Positions 46,658 to 57,101 of a stretch of 64,000 nt of DNA are shown piece after piece (the stretch's first letter is position 1; the number at the start of each line of letters is the position of its first letter). The position numbers were made by a program, and so were the translations under genes. Under the pieces are notes generated by a model that was not told where the DNA came from, ran no database searches, and saw only the letters and a program-made list of their open reading frames with translations. Origin of the DNA: Parabacteroides distasonis (GTDB lineage Bacteria; Bacteroidota; Bacteroidia; Bacteroidales; Tannerellaceae); the NCBI RefSeq assembly GCF_004793765.1, contig NZ_SRYM01000003.1, positions 62,001 through 126,000 of the forward strand, given 5' to 3'.

Positions 46658-49240
46658 TTACATACATTTGTTATAAAACAACGCATTCATGAACAACTTA
46701 CTAGTTCCAAAGAAGTAAGAACGGAAATTCATATCATCAGCAAAAACAATCACCTTACCGCTTCTATAAGGTTTCACCATTATAGCAGGCTCCTCTCTCA
46801 ATAGGTTCGCATTATCCGCCGACAAGAATCCCGACAACAAGGGCTTCTTGGTATAATATAAAGGCGAAACATATGGATCCCTATCTTTCTGGAAAATGAT
46901 ATCATTCGTTTTTATAACAGCGATCTCATCTTGATCAAGTCCCCAAGCTAGCGGATGCGTCTTATCCAAATGACAATTCAGGATCACCCCTTTGATCAAC
47001 TTTCCGGCTTTTGCTCCCGCCTTATCCGCGAAAGGACGATAAACCGATAAGCTGTCCGACTTTTCAAGCAACGTTTCCTTTGTCTTTAAAGAGATAAGCC
47101 CTTGTTTGCCAGCCCATGCGCCAGCCTTTCCGGTAGCGATCAGCACTCCTCCGGCAGCGACCCATTCTTTCAAGGCAGTCACGGTTCCCTCAGTTAGGTT
47201 TGGAACACCATTGGCCAAAATGACAACATTGTAAGCCTTCAAGTCCTTGCTTGTCAAAGACGGGTTCTCGATCAGTACCGGACGCATCTGGAAACGCCTA
47301 TCCAACAAGAACCAAATCTCACCCGATTCCGGGATACTTACGCCACGTCCTACCAGCAGCGCCACTTTTGGCTGTTCCAACGGTTTAAAAGCCGGGCTGC
47401 CAAAATCCACATCAGCCATCAACCCAGTGTTGGCCGAATAGATATCCACGCCCGTGTCCCTCGCCAATTCACTCAACGTCGCATAGAGCACATCCGAAGG
47501 GAGCGGCTGGTTATGCGTCAATACTTGGTAGGTACCATAGCCCATCGTCCATTCTCCCTCCTCGTTCTTAAATCGGAACGGACGGTTGGTCGCGCTGACC
47601 CGGATACCCTTCCGCTGCAACTCATAGACTACCTTAGGCGCGTAAAACTCGCGGTTCTCAAACACATAACCCACACGGCTTTCCCCGCCGATGAGCCGTC
47701 CTCGCGGAAAATCATTTCGCTCAATCCGATCCCCCATCAGCCCGGCGACACTCTTCACCGGAGCACACTCCAGGTTAAACGCATACGGGAACGTCCATGT
47801 AGAGATATCATAGAAAGTACTATCCGCATATTCCAGGCAATCCTCCATAAGCACCTTGACCATCGTACTGTATTTTTGCGCCACCGGAATGACATAAGCC
47901 GAACCTTTCCGGAACCCCTTGTCACCCGCGGCTTGATAATCCTTCGCCAACTGATAGACCTCGATATGATGACGGGCCATATTCTCCAAGAAGTGAAAAG
48001 CGACAGACTTAGACCCGCGTGTATCGAACACATAGCCCTGTACCGCCTCCTTCCGCGCCTCGGAAGCCGTACGCTCATAATATTCCTTCTGATAAGCCAG
48101 CAAACGGGTGCGCATCGCCTTGGCCGCTTCCAGCGTAGCGCAAGAGGCTAGGGCCTGATTCCGGATCGTCCAGCCAAAGGTCCATTCCCCGCTCGGGGTA
48201 TCACGTAAATGTCCGCGCGTGGAACCTTGCTCATATAGCAGGCATACGGATCCATGCGCATCTCCATAAGCGGCCCCTTTTCCGTAATAGAAGTCATCAT
48301 AACCCTCCTTCGAATAATAAGTCGTCCCGATCCGATCGAGTGCCTTTGCCGTATACGAGGAAATCTCGGCTGTCAAGTCTTGGTTAAGCTGGGGCGTAAG
48401 CGGATGGGTACGCCCAGGATGCCCCGGGCTGAAATAATAAGGGCGTAGCGCCCCCTGCTCATGTTGATCCACGACCACATTGGGCAACCACTCAAAATAT
48501 CCGTCTAAGCCATTGATCCCCTCGGGATGTTGTGCCATAAGCAGGTCGCGATTGCAATCGATCCAATAATGGTTCGTACGGCTGGAAGGCCAAGGCTCGG
48601 TGAACTCACGTGATTTTATATCGCCGACATTCGTCAGACTTCTAGAGGAATTCACCCACGACGCGAACCGGTTGATTCCATCCGGATTGGCTCCGGGAGT
48701 CATCACGACGATCTCCTGGTCTAGCAATTCCTCGATCTCAGGCCCTCGCGCCGCCGCCAAATGATAGGCGACAGCCAACGAAGCGTTCACACCCGATGCC
48801 TCATTCCCGTGGATGCTATAAATCAAGCTTACGATCACAGGCATGTCGTCTATCACCACGCTTCCCGATTTCGCCACGTCACTCAACCTCAAGTGCTCCT
48901 CCTTCAGCCGATCTATATTCTTTTGGTTCTCGGCCGAAGTAAACACGACCTCTATAAAAGGACGGCGCTGATAGGTACGCCCCGTCTCCCTGACCGTGAC
49001 ACGGTCGCTGCATCGCGCCAAAGTTCTCATATATTCCACCACTTGATCCCATCCGGCATGTTGCTCTCCAAGCCGGAAGCCCAGGATTTCTTCCGGGGCA
49101 GGGACCTCTGGATCATAAGCATGGGAACCTTCCGGCAAGAAATACGCCAAATCATAAGGATACTCATCCGCTCGCGGCTGGGCGAAAACTCCTGCCGCCA
49201 AAAAGATCGGCAACAGGCACATCAAAAAAAATCTTCTCAT
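46658..49240 (-). CDS. M14 family zinc carboxypeptidase, exported
   Basis: An 860-residue exported enzyme with signal peptide ending at AAGVFAQ. The M14 domain (about 60-400) shows the zinc ligands His144 and Glu147 in IHGNEASG, His260 in DQHEQG, and the general base Glu337 in YEQGSTRG. The large C-terminal half includes a glutamine-amidotransferase-like Rossmann region (VVILANGVPNLTEG, GGVLIATGKAG). The gene starts 15 nt after the SusD-like gene, so it is probably in the same operon and its substrate enters or leaves through that system. Confidence 0.92.
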   Translation of the reverse strand: MRRFFLMCLLPIFLAAGVFAQPRADEYPYDLAYFLPEGSHAYDPEVPAPEEILGFRLGEQHAGWDQVVEYMRTLARCSDRVTVRETGRTYQRRPFIEVVFTSAENQKNIDRLKEEHLRLSDVAKSGSVVIDDMPVIVSLIYSIHGNEASGVNASLAVAYHLAAARGPEIEELLDQEIVVMTPGANPDGINRFASWVNSSRSLTNVGDIKSREFTEPWPSSRTNHYWIDCNRDLLMAQHPEGINGLDGYFEWLPNVVVDQHEQGALRPYYFSPGHPGRTHPLTPQLNQDLTAEISSYTAKALDRIGTTYYSKEGYDDFYYGKGAAYGDAHGSVCLLYEQGSTRGHLRDTPSGEWTFGWTIRNQALASCATLEAAKAMRTRLLAYQKEYYERTASEARKEAVQGYVFDTRGSKSVAFHFLENMARHHIEVYQLAKDYQAAGDKGFRKGSAYVIPVAQKYSTMVKVLMEDCLEYADSTFYDISTWTFPYAFNLECAPVKSVAGLMGDRIERNDFPRGRLIGGESRVGYVFENREFYAPKVVYELQRKGIRVSATNRPFRFKNEEGEWTMGYGTYQVLTHNQPLPSDVLYATLSELARDTGVDIYSANTGLMADVDFGSPAFKPLEQPKVALLVGRGVSIPESGEIWFLLDRRFQMRPVLIENPSLTSKDLKAYNVVILANGVPNLTEGTVTALKEWVAAGGVLIATGKAGAWAGKQGLISLKTKETLLEKSDSLSVYRPFADKAGAKAGKLIKGVILNCHLDKTHPLAWGLDQDEIAVIKTNDIIFQKDRDPYVSPLYYTKKPLLSGFLSADNANLLREEPAIMVKPYRSGKVIVFADDMNFRSYFFGTSKLFMNALFYNKCM

Positions 49241-49255
49241 AACTATTTATTTACT

Positions 49256-50863
49256 TTATGGATTCGGTTCGCAAAGCGGATTCAGCTGAGTCTCTTTATC
49301 AGGAATAGCCCATTGCCAATCCCTATGTCCGGCCGGACGATATCTGTTCCCGTTACCCGTCACCGTTCCATCTCCATACATATTGTAATTAGAAGCTTCT
49401 GGATCCACCACTTTAGGCATTGCGTCTTTGTTCCAATATTCAATCAAACCATTCGGGAAAACCTCAGGACGAGGAGCCGGTCCACGGTCCAAATCCATAT
49501 TCAAACGTTTCAAGTCGAACCAACGGAAACCTTCCCCCCAAAGCTCTATGCGACGTTGAGTCATCACCTCTTCGATCAAGTTTTCGCCCGTTTTCGTAGA
49601 CAACGTATACTCCGGATCCCGATGACTTGCCAGCGGATAAAGAGCCTGAGCCGCTTTGCCTGGCTCCCCAGCACGTGCATATCCCTCCGCCATGATCAAC
49701 ATCATCTCCGGCAAGCGCATGAAAGGAACATCCCTGCCACCTTTCGTCGTAGGATCCGATACGATAAACTTATTGGCCATATAATTAGCATACGCTTTAC
49801 TGTTACACTCCGCCCGGATCGGTCGCGGAAGGGTATTGGGATCGGTCGCCCTCGGAAACCAAATTCCTTTACGCACATCGGTATCACTGATCTTGTCGTA
49901 TAACTTATTATAAATCGCACGAGGGGTATTGCCATTATACGAAATGATCTCATTCGACATATATCCATGGAAGTGAGTCAAGTTCGGAGCTTGCTGCAAC
50001 AAAGGATTCGATCCCCACAACCATTCTGTATTTGATTGATCGCTGAAACGATCATTCAATGTCGTATAGGTATCATCTTGCAATTTGGCTCCTGATAGGT
50101 CAACGACCAATTTAGCCATTTCAGCCGCTTCCAACCATTTACCTTGCGTCAATAAGATACGAGCCTTCAAACCGCGAGCCACGTGCAAATCAATATGCGA
50201 CTTATTAGTCCGTTTCTCCTCCGTAGCACCCAATAATTGGATCGCCAAGTCGATATCCTCATTGATCTGCGTATACACCTCCTCTACAGAAGCTCTCGCT
50301 CTCGGCTCCGTTGAGTTATCGTTACGAATTACCACACCCAATTGCGTGTTATCGCCCTCTGCCTTATAACGGCCGCCATACATCTGTACCATCGTGAAAT
50401 AGGCGAAAGCCCGGTAAAAATGGGCTTGTCCCTTGATATAATTCCTCTCGCTCTCCAAACCTTCCGCAGCATCGATATTATCGATAATCATACTACTGTT
50501 AGAGATAAAATATTGCAACAAGCGATAAAAATGGGTTGCGCTACCGATCGTCGCATTCCGATGGCTCGACCATTGAGCCTGCTTTTGGAACTGCGCATTG
50601 CTGTACGTATATACCAAATCATCCCCCATCACCTCATACCAAATCATCAACATATCGTAACCGCCATAAAAAGCCGAACTAGACAGATCGCCCGTCCACA
50701 TCAATTTATGCAAGCCATTTACAGCCAACATAGCCGATTGGGTATCATTGAACACCGCTTGTTCATCTACCGTTTGTGTGGAAGTTGTCTCCAAAAAATC
50801 CTCCTTGCAGCCATTGAATAATACCGCAAAGGATATCAACACTAGTATATATATTTTTTTCAT
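49256..50863 (-). CDS. SusD/RagB family surface lipoprotein
   Basis: A 535-residue lipoprotein with lipobox LFNGC (Cys about 18), acting as the substrate-binding lid of the SusC transporter at the cell surface. TPR-like helices (HFYRAFAYFTMVQMYG) and the typical C-terminal end (MTQRRIELWGEGFRWFDLKR) are visible. An in-frame ATG 9 nt upstream is an equal option. Located directly after the SusC-like gene and before the M14 peptidase. Confidence 0.93.
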   Translation of the reverse strand: MKKIYILVLISFAVLFNGCKEDFLETTSTQTVDEQAVFNDTQSAMLAVNGLHKLMWTGDLSSSAFYGGYDMLMIWYEVMGDDLVYTYSNAQFQKQAQWSSHRNATIGSATHFYRLLQYFISNSSMIIDNIDAAEGLESERNYIKGQAHFYRAFAYFTMVQMYGGRYKAEGDNTQLGVVIRNDNSTEPRARASVEEVYTQINEDIDLAIQLLGATEEKRTNKSHIDLHVARGLKARILLTQGKWLEAAEMAKLVVDLSGAKLQDDTYTTLNDRFSDQSNTEWLWGSNPLLQQAPNLTHFHGYMSNEIISYNGNTPRAIYNKLYDKISDTDVRKGIWFPRATDPNTLPRPIRAECNSKAYANYMANKFIVSDPTTKGGRDVPFMRLPEMMLIMAEGYARAGEPGKAAQALYPLASHRDPEYTLSTKTGENLIEEVMTQRRIELWGEGFRWFDLKRLNMDLDRGPAPRPEVFPNGLIEYWNKDAMPKVVDPEASNYNMYGDGTVTGNGNRYRPAGHRDWQWAIPDKETQLNPLCEPNP

Positions 50864-50875
50864 AGGAAACATGAT

Positions 50876-53800
50876 TTAAAAAGTAAGATTCAAACCAAAA
50901 GTAAATACTCTCGCAGGCAAATAAACATCTGCATTACCACTATATCCTGAGAATATGTTTGAACGAGGGAAAATACCTTTTCGTTTCGTCAGTAAGAATA
51001 GATTCTCTCCTGACGCATATACCCGGAGTCCTTGCATGGAAACCTTCTCCAGCCATTGCTTCGGCAGATCATAGCTCAAAGTAGCGGAAGCCAACTCCAA
51101 CATATTCGAGCTGATCAACCAACGAGTAGAAGTTCCCGCATTCATATTCGTATCTGCGAAATCCTCGATGCGAGGCACATTCGTAACATCGCCCGGTTTC
51201 TGCCAACGATTCAAGATATCCACATGCTTGTTGGAAGTCAAGGATGCGGATCCTGAAGGCTGTGTCATCAAATCGGAATATCCCACATCATACATCTTGC
51301 CACCTAGCTGGAAGTTAAACAACAGGCTTAAAGAAAGATTCTTCCAAGATACGTTCGTATTAAGACCTCCCGATACCTTCGGTGTAGATTCTCCGGCCCA
51401 ATCATAAATGGCCTCATTCACGTTAGTCGTATATGTTTTTCCATCCACCTCTACAAGGTCGACAGACTCCACCGTCAGTTCCGGATCCGGCACATAGATA
51501 GAGTTTCCGGTAGCAGGGTCTACTCCCGCCCACTGGCGAAGATAAAACTCATAGCGCGAATGGCCCTCTTCCACCCGATGTACTCCGCTGTTATAAGGTT
51601 CTACCGGCAAAGAGGTAATCCGATTTTTCAACCATGTAGCGTTAATTCCCACAGACCACGTCCAATCCTTTGTTTGGATGACCTTTCCGTTCAAATCAAC
51701 CTCCACACCCCGGTTGTACATCGTACCTGCGTTTTTATATGCACTAGTAGCACCCGTATCCGGAGCTTGCGGGATCGAGAACAATAAGTTACTGGAACGA
51801 CGATCGAAATACTCTATACTACCCGACAAACGACTTTTAAACAACTCAAACTCCAAAGCCACGTCGCCATTGCGAGACACCTCCCATTGCAAATCCTTAT
51901 TACGAACGACACGTTGCTGGATATAACCGGCCTCCAATCCGTTCATGGCCTGCTCGTAAGCCGCTTGCCACGCATAGTAGCTACCGATGGCATCATTACC
52001 CACCTCACCGTAAGCGACACGCAACTTCAGCAAATCGATGAAATCAAGATCTTCCATGAAACGCTCCTCGTCAATACGCCAACCAGCTCCTACCGAGAAG
52101 AATGTACCCCAACGGGAATCCTTGTAAAAGCGGGAGGATCCGTCGCGGCGTACGGATGCAGAAAGGAAATAACGGCTGTTATAGTCATAGTTCGCACGGG
52201 CAAGGAATCCCTCCGTCTTGTAGGTATTCGTATAAGAGTCTTGCTCGTCCGGCACCGAATAATTGCTGAACTCAAAGTTGCCATTATGGATGGTCTGGTT
52301 TTGCATGGAGCCTTTCAGGTAATTGTACTCATAATCATAACTCTCATGTCCTAATAAGACATCGACATGGTGATTGCCGAAATTCTTTGTATAGGAGAGC
52401 AATTGGTTGAACGTCCAAGTTGTCTCAAACGAAACGGTCTTCGTGCTTGACCCCACCTCAGTCTTCTCCGGATAATAGATACTGGCCGAATGCCCTAAAC
52501 GAGAGCTTGTTCCCACGGCTCCGTTCACCGTAAACTTAAAATCATTCAAGAAACGGATCTCTGCATACAATTTCGCGTTCAATTGATTCCGCTTGTATCC
52601 GTTGCTGATATTTTGCAACTCAATAGCCGGGTTATTACCAGAGATATACGCACGCGAAGGCGCTTCCACACCCTCCTCGATCGTATAGGCCTGACCGAAG
52701 TCGTACACTTTATTGCCATTGGCATCCAGCACATATTCTTTGGTACGAGGATCGTGTACATGGATCGGATAAATCGGTCCGATATAGCGAGTGAATCGGA
52801 AAGGGTTGTTGTTATTTCCCGAAGCTTGCGACTGCTGCCCTTCCGCCTTGCTGATATTCCCGGAGAGCGTACCGCCAATCTTCAAGAACGAGGTGATCTG
52901 CGAGTTAACATTCGTGTTCAAGGTATATCGGTCAAACTTCGATCCGATGATATAACCACCTTCCGTCAGATAACCGGCGGAAAGATAATAATCCGACTTA
53001 TTATTACCTCCGCTCACGCTCACGCCTATATCCGTACGGCTGCCCGTGCGCTGGATAGCGTCTTCCCAATCGGTATCATCCGCCCACATGAACGTAGCGT
53101 TCGGGTTAAGCACACCGTTCGCATCCACGACCTGATCGTCCGGCACGTTAAACGGATTGAAGCCCAGCGTTCCTGAAATCAAGTTTTGAGCGGCTGCCAT
53201 TCCCGCTTGCTCTGGTGACGCACCACCACTTATCAACTGGTTGCGTGCGCTCTCCCAATATACTTTCAAATAATCATTCACGCCCAATCGTTCATAATCC
53301 TGACTTTGCCGATTCGTGAATCCTTGGTTGATTTTCACATTCACCGACATACGATCCTTACTACCCGTCTTGGTGGTTATCAAGATAACACCATTACCAC
53401 CTCGTGCGCCGTACAGAGCTGCAGATGAGGCATCTTTCAAAACAGACATACTCTCTATATCACTGGGATTGATACTACTGATACTCTGATCGTAGGGCAT
53501 ACCGTTAAGTATAATCAAAGGGGTATTCGTCGCAGAAATAGAGCCCAATCCGCGAATATAGATATCCGAATCTGAACCGGGCTGACCACTGGCTGAGGCT
53601 ACTTGCACACCCGGCGTAGATCCTAGCAGAGCTGAAGTTGCCGATGTAACAGGACGAGCCTCTATCTTCTCTGACTTCAGCAAACTGGCAGATCCAGTAA
53701 ACGTACTTTTCTTAGCCGTACCATAGGCCACGACCATCACCTCATCCAATGTTTCCGAATCATCCTCCAGAAGTATCATCATTTCTGATTTGATCGGAAG

Positions 53801-54145
53801 CGTTTGCGAAGTCATGCCAACAAAAGATACGGTAAGCGTACGGGCATTTGCCGGCAAGTTGTCCAATGAGAAACGTCCCTCCACATCTGTAATTGTACCG
53901 ATTGTTGTACCTGTCACAACAATATTAGCACCAATGACCGGCTCGTTATCAACTCTTTGCAAAACACGTCCTGCAACTTTCCGGGATTGTTGTTCAATGC
54001 CATTTAAATAAGAAGTAGGCAAAGCCTCGGCGGAAACACTACCTGCCACTGAAAAAGCCAATAAAAAATGAGCTAAAAGCACGTTTTTAAAAGTCAAACA
54101 ACGAATGCATCCTTTTAGTCCGTGCATATTGTCAAAAAGATTCAT
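50876..54145 (-). CDS. SusC/RagA family TonB-dependent transporter
   Basis: A 1089-residue outer-membrane transporter. After a signal region (about 30-50) comes a carboxypeptidase-like domain (VAGRVLQRVDNEPVIGANIV), the TonB box and plug (LDEVMVVAYGTAKKSTFTGS, IYIRGLGSISATNTPLIILN), and the barrel ending VFTFGLNLTF. The start at 54145 is preferred over 54178 since MNLFDNMHGLKG fits the usual SusC start. It heads a SusC-SusD-M14 operon. The peptidase in the operon and the three facing it argue for peptides as cargo, as in RagAB. Confidence 0.94.
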   Translation of the reverse strand: MNLFDNMHGLKGCIRCLTFKNVLLAHFLLAFSVAGSVSAEALPTSYLNGIEQQSRKVAGRVLQRVDNEPVIGANIVVTGTTIGTITDVEGRFSLDNLPANARTLTVSFVGMTSQTLPIKSEMMILLEDDSETLDEVMVVAYGTAKKSTFTGSASLLKSEKIEARPVTSATSALLGSTPGVQVASASGQPGSDSDIYIRGLGSISATNTPLIILNGMPYDQSISSINPSDIESMSVLKDASSAALYGARGGNGVILITTKTGSKDRMSVNVKINQGFTNRQSQDYERLGVNDYLKVYWESARNQLISGGASPEQAGMAAAQNLISGTLGFNPFNVPDDQVVDANGVLNPNATFMWADDTDWEDAIQRTGSRTDIGVSVSGGNNKSDYYLSAGYLTEGGYIIGSKFDRYTLNTNVNSQITSFLKIGGTLSGNISKAEGQQSQASGNNNNPFRFTRYIGPIYPIHVHDPRTKEYVLDANGNKVYDFGQAYTIEEGVEAPSRAYISGNNPAIELQNISNGYKRNQLNAKLYAEIRFLNDFKFTVNGAVGTSSRLGHSASIYYPEKTEVGSSTKTVSFETTWTFNQLLSYTKNFGNHHVDVLLGHESYDYEYNYLKGSMQNQTIHNGNFEFSNYSVPDEQDSYTNTYKTEGFLARANYDYNSRYFLSASVRRDGSSRFYKDSRWGTFFSVGAGWRIDEERFMEDLDFIDLLKLRVAYGEVGNDAIGSYYAWQAAYEQAMNGLEAGYIQQRVVRNKDLQWEVSRNGDVALEFELFKSRLSGSIEYFDRRSSNLLFSIPQAPDTGATSAYKNAGTMYNRGVEVDLNGKVIQTKDWTWSVGINATWLKNRITSLPVEPYNSGVHRVEEGHSRYEFYLRQWAGVDPATGNSIYVPDPELTVESVDLVEVDGKTYTTNVNEAIYDWAGESTPKVSGGLNTNVSWKNLSLSLLFNFQLGGKMYDVGYSDLMTQPSGSASLTSNKHVDILNRWQKPGDVTNVPRIEDFADTNMNAGTSTRWLISSNMLELASATLSYDLPKQWLEKVSMQGLRVYASGENLFLLTKRKGIFPRSNIFSGYSGNADVYLPARVFTFGLNLTF

Positions 54146-54429
54146 AATAATAGTTTTAGATTTTAATTTATCAAACACAATAACATCCGCAAGATCAGAA
54201 TAAATATTATAACATCAAAGTAGGAAGCTTATTTTATTTACATTCTCGCATAAATAACACATAAAAAGTAGCGAATTTTCGTGAACGTACTCCATAGAAA
54301 CAAGCCTGCTGTCCGGCGGTATCGTATTGATGGTTACGCTACTGACCGTAAGCAGGCATAGTTATAAGGCGGCATCCCGTAATCCGGTAAACACCTTGCG
54401 AAGCGAATAGCGAAGAGGAATATTAAACT

Positions 54430-55692
54430 CTATTCGCCCATTGGCAATTTACTTAACTGAGATATCGCCTGTAAATTGGAATAATCGTATTGGTAAAGGC
54501 CATCATCGGCGATCATCATCAAGGTATTCTTAAAAGGGATTACGTCGTAACCCTCCATTCCGGCATAATGAACAAGCTGATTGGCCATCAAGGTCATAGG
54601 ATCTTTTGCGTTGAAGACCTTTAAACCTTCGTCGCAGAGGAATAAAGTACCGTTATCGATACCTAGTCCTTTCGGGCATTTCATGCCATAAGTAACCAGC
54701 AAGTTCGGTTGGTCTACATCACTCACGTCTATGAGCATCAGTTCATTGGTATTTTGCCCGCAAGTATTTCCGGAATGCACAGTCACATACGCTAAGTCAT
54801 CCTCCACGACAACCGGGTCACAACCAAAGACATGACTTACGGAAGAACGATACTTAGGCGCTAGCGGATCTTCCAGCGAATAGATCAACATGCCGGTCGG
54901 AGTTCCCATGAACATCTTATCTTTATAGTTGAAAAGAGTCTCGACACCACGTTGCAACCAAATGTCGTTTGTCGTCAAGACAGGCTTGTTCCCAGACAGG
55001 TCGAAAACACACATGATATTCTGTTCTACCGTATATAAGTACTTACCATAAATAGAAAAACGAGCCATAGATCCGTTCACGCCCTGCGTGGAAGTACCCG
55101 GCGCCGCATCGTTCGCCATCAGATCACCGCCATAACTCGGATAATGGTAAATAGTTTCCTCCCGTTCCTTCGGCTCCCAACCAACCACGACACCTTTCGC
55201 TCTCGCTTCTTCCGAATAACACATATTATAATCGAACCCATAGCCATTCTCTATGGTCGGAAGCGCATAACGGAAAGCGTTCTCCACACGACCTTCCAAT
55301 TCAGGTCTCTCCGGATCGGAGATATCGAACCAGACCAGATCCACATACGAATCCGCATACAATTTATCATCCTTGATCGAGAGATCCTCGTTACCGATCA
55401 ACTCTACAAAGCCCGCTATCCGGGGAGATGCCGGATTCCTGTTATCCACGATATGGATGCCCTTATCCGGGGAAGAAATATACAGGTAATCCTTATAGAA
55501 ACAGATCTTTCCCCGCTTGGTGATTGGCACCACCTCATCCGTCACCTTCACTGAATTCCGAAACTCGGAGATCGACATGAATACCGGTTCGTTGATAGCA
55601 TACCGCACGACCTCCACTCTCACTCCATCATCCTTGCATCCCATTAAGACGCAAAGGCTAAAGGCAAACGCCCAATAAAAAAGTTTCCGCAT
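54430..55692 (-). CDS. LVIVD-repeat lipoprotein
   Basis: A 420-residue lipoprotein (lipobox LMGCK after MRKLFYW) made of repeats that form a beta-propeller-like fold, e.g. GIHIVDNRNPASPRIAG, LVWFDISDPERPE and LMLIDVSDVDQPN, typical of the LVIVD family. Function unknown; propellers of this sort often serve as surface binding proteins. It starts 20 nt after the barrel gene and is last in the sigma factor operon. Confidence 0.85.
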   Translation of the reverse strand: MRKLFYWAFAFSLCVLMGCKDDGVRVEVVRYAINEPVFMSISEFRNSVKVTDEVVPITKRGKICFYKDYLYISSPDKGIHIVDNRNPASPRIAGFVELIGNEDLSIKDDKLYADSYVDLVWFDISDPERPELEGRVENAFRYALPTIENGYGFDYNMCYSEEARAKGVVVGWEPKEREETIYHYPSYGGDLMANDAAPGTSTQGVNGSMARFSIYGKYLYTVEQNIMCVFDLSGNKPVLTTNDIWLQRGVETLFNYKDKMFMGTPTGMLIYSLEDPLAPKYRSSVSHVFGCDPVVVEDDLAYVTVHSGNTCGQNTNELMLIDVSDVDQPNLLVTYGMKCPKGLGIDNGTLFLCDEGLKVFNAKDPMTLMANQLVHYAGMEGYDVIPFKNTLMMIADDGLYQYDYSNLQAISQLSKLPMGE

Positions 55693-55712
55693 AATTATAA
55701 TAGATTTAATCA

Positions 55713-57101
55713 TTAAAAAGCATATCGTATACCTGCGCTCAACCCAAATCCCAACGGCTTGTCTGTACGAATACTAGCCGGTTGATCACAGTCGAAATAA
55801 TGGGAGAAGCGAGGCTCGAAATAGAGACTCCAATCCCCATAGAAACGATAAGCGGCACCGACCGAGGCATTCACGGACCATTGCATACCGTGGATGCCCT
55901 CCTTTTTGCTCTTAGAGATAGTCGTTCCGTTTCCGGCGATATAACCGCTATACACGGCCTGCAAACCCTTCTCCATCATAAAGCCTCCGGAGAGGTAGAC
56001 ATTCCATCGCTGATTCTTCCATACATAAACCACCAGATTCAAGGGAATACCCAGATAATGCAAAGACGATTTCACCTCTGACGGGAAATCCCCTCCCCTC
56101 TTGAATGTAGTGGATAAATACGTATACATCAATCCACTTTCCACGGCTATACGCCGGCTCAAATCCTTCCGTACCGTAAAACCAAAAGATATCGGAAGGG
56201 AGTAGCTAACGTCCGGATAAGATTCGAACGAACGATTATCCAAGAAGTTCTCATCCACCTCAGAACTCCGTAATACCGGGGCATTACGGAATGAGGCCGT
56301 TTGGGGAGGCGTATTGCCATTCTCCTTCTCATTATCGTCTTTATCCGGCTTATTCGGATCAGGATCTTGGGAAGGAACATTCATATCTCCCGGAGAAGAA
56401 ACATCGCCATAACTCATATCCGTATTTAAAAAGCTATCTACATAACCACTAGAGCCAACGGCGGCGGCCAATAACCACTTATTCCGTTTACTCTTCTTGG
56501 CTTTCTTTTTCAAAGAGGCTTTTCGTCGGGGACTTCGTTCGCCTTCCGGTAGAGGAACCGTAGAGTCACCTCGCTTAACGACTATGTCCGTCGAATCCTC
56601 AGACGCATCCTCCTTCGCAGACGGTTCTTCTACGATAGCCGCAATCGCATCCTTCTCAATAATCCCGATAGTCTCACACTTCTCATCCTCCCGGATCGTT
56701 TCCTTTTCCCCGACAATAGCGGAAAGCTTAGCCTTTTTTTCCCATTTCAGCACTTTCGCTATACGTTTCTTTACAGGCTCTACAGGTAAAACGGGATGCT
56801 CCGGAAGAATATTCATTTCCTCCGCTTTCTCCGATATCTCTTTCTGAAAGGGGCTCAATTCCTCCAATGGCATCTTCTCCGGGGAAGGTAGCAGCCAAAT
56901 AACCAAAGCCAGCACTGCGGCGGCGGCCAAGCCTCCCGTCCACAACCAACCCCGTGATCTCGCTCTCCGGTTCATCCGGGCCTCCACCTCATCCCAGCAG
57001 CCGGCATCTACCGGCAACCGGTGCTCTTCCAAGCGCTGCCGCATATAGCCGCTGAAATCATCCAGCCGTTCGTTATGATCCTTATCGTCCCGCATTTTCA
57101 T
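55713..57101 (-). CDS. Sigma-linked membrane protein with C-terminal outer-membrane barrel domain
   Basis: A 462-residue protein in which an N-terminal cytoplasmic region (1-50; DFSGYMRQRLEEHRLPVDAG) and a single transmembrane helix (about 53-70) resemble an anti-sigma factor, followed by a charged Glu/Lys linker (75-215) and a C-terminal OMP_b-brl-like domain (about 265-462; ending GLSAGIRYAF). There is no signal peptide at the N-terminus. Its first codons overlap the end of the ECF sigma gene by 20 nt. It may couple an outer-membrane or periplasmic cue to the sigma factor, or act as an anti-sigma factor. Similar two-part proteins occur in Bacteroidetes, as far as I recall. Confidence 0.75.
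   Translation of the reverse strand: MKMRDDKDHNERLDDFSGYMRQRLEEHRLPVDAGCWDEVEARMNRRARSRGWLWTGGLAAAAVLALVIWLLPSPEKMPLEELSPFQKEISEKAEEMNILPEHPVLPVEPVKKRIAKVLKWEKKAKLSAIVGEKETIREDEKCETIGIIEKDAIAAIVEEPSAKEDASEDSTDIVVKRGDSTVPLPEGERSPRRKASLKKKAKKSKRNKWLLAAAVGSSGYVDSFLNTDMSYGDVSSPGDMNVPSQDPDPNKPDKDDNEKENGNTPPQTASFRNAPVLRSSEVDENFLDNRSFESYPDVSYSLPISFGFTVRKDLSRRIAVESGLMYTYLSTTFKRGGDFPSEVKSSLHYLGIPLNLVVYVWKNQRWNVYLSGGFMMEKGLQAVYSGYIAGNGTTISKSKKEGIHGMQWSVNASVGAAYRFYGDWSLYFEPRFSHYFDCDQPASIRTDKPLGFGLSAGIRYAF

Noticed and set aside
54180-54429. Small RNA or regulatory element between the LVIVD and SusC genes
   Set aside because: A partial inverted repeat (GCCTGCT...AGCAGGC) is present, but its arms are short and far apart and no promoter is clear.
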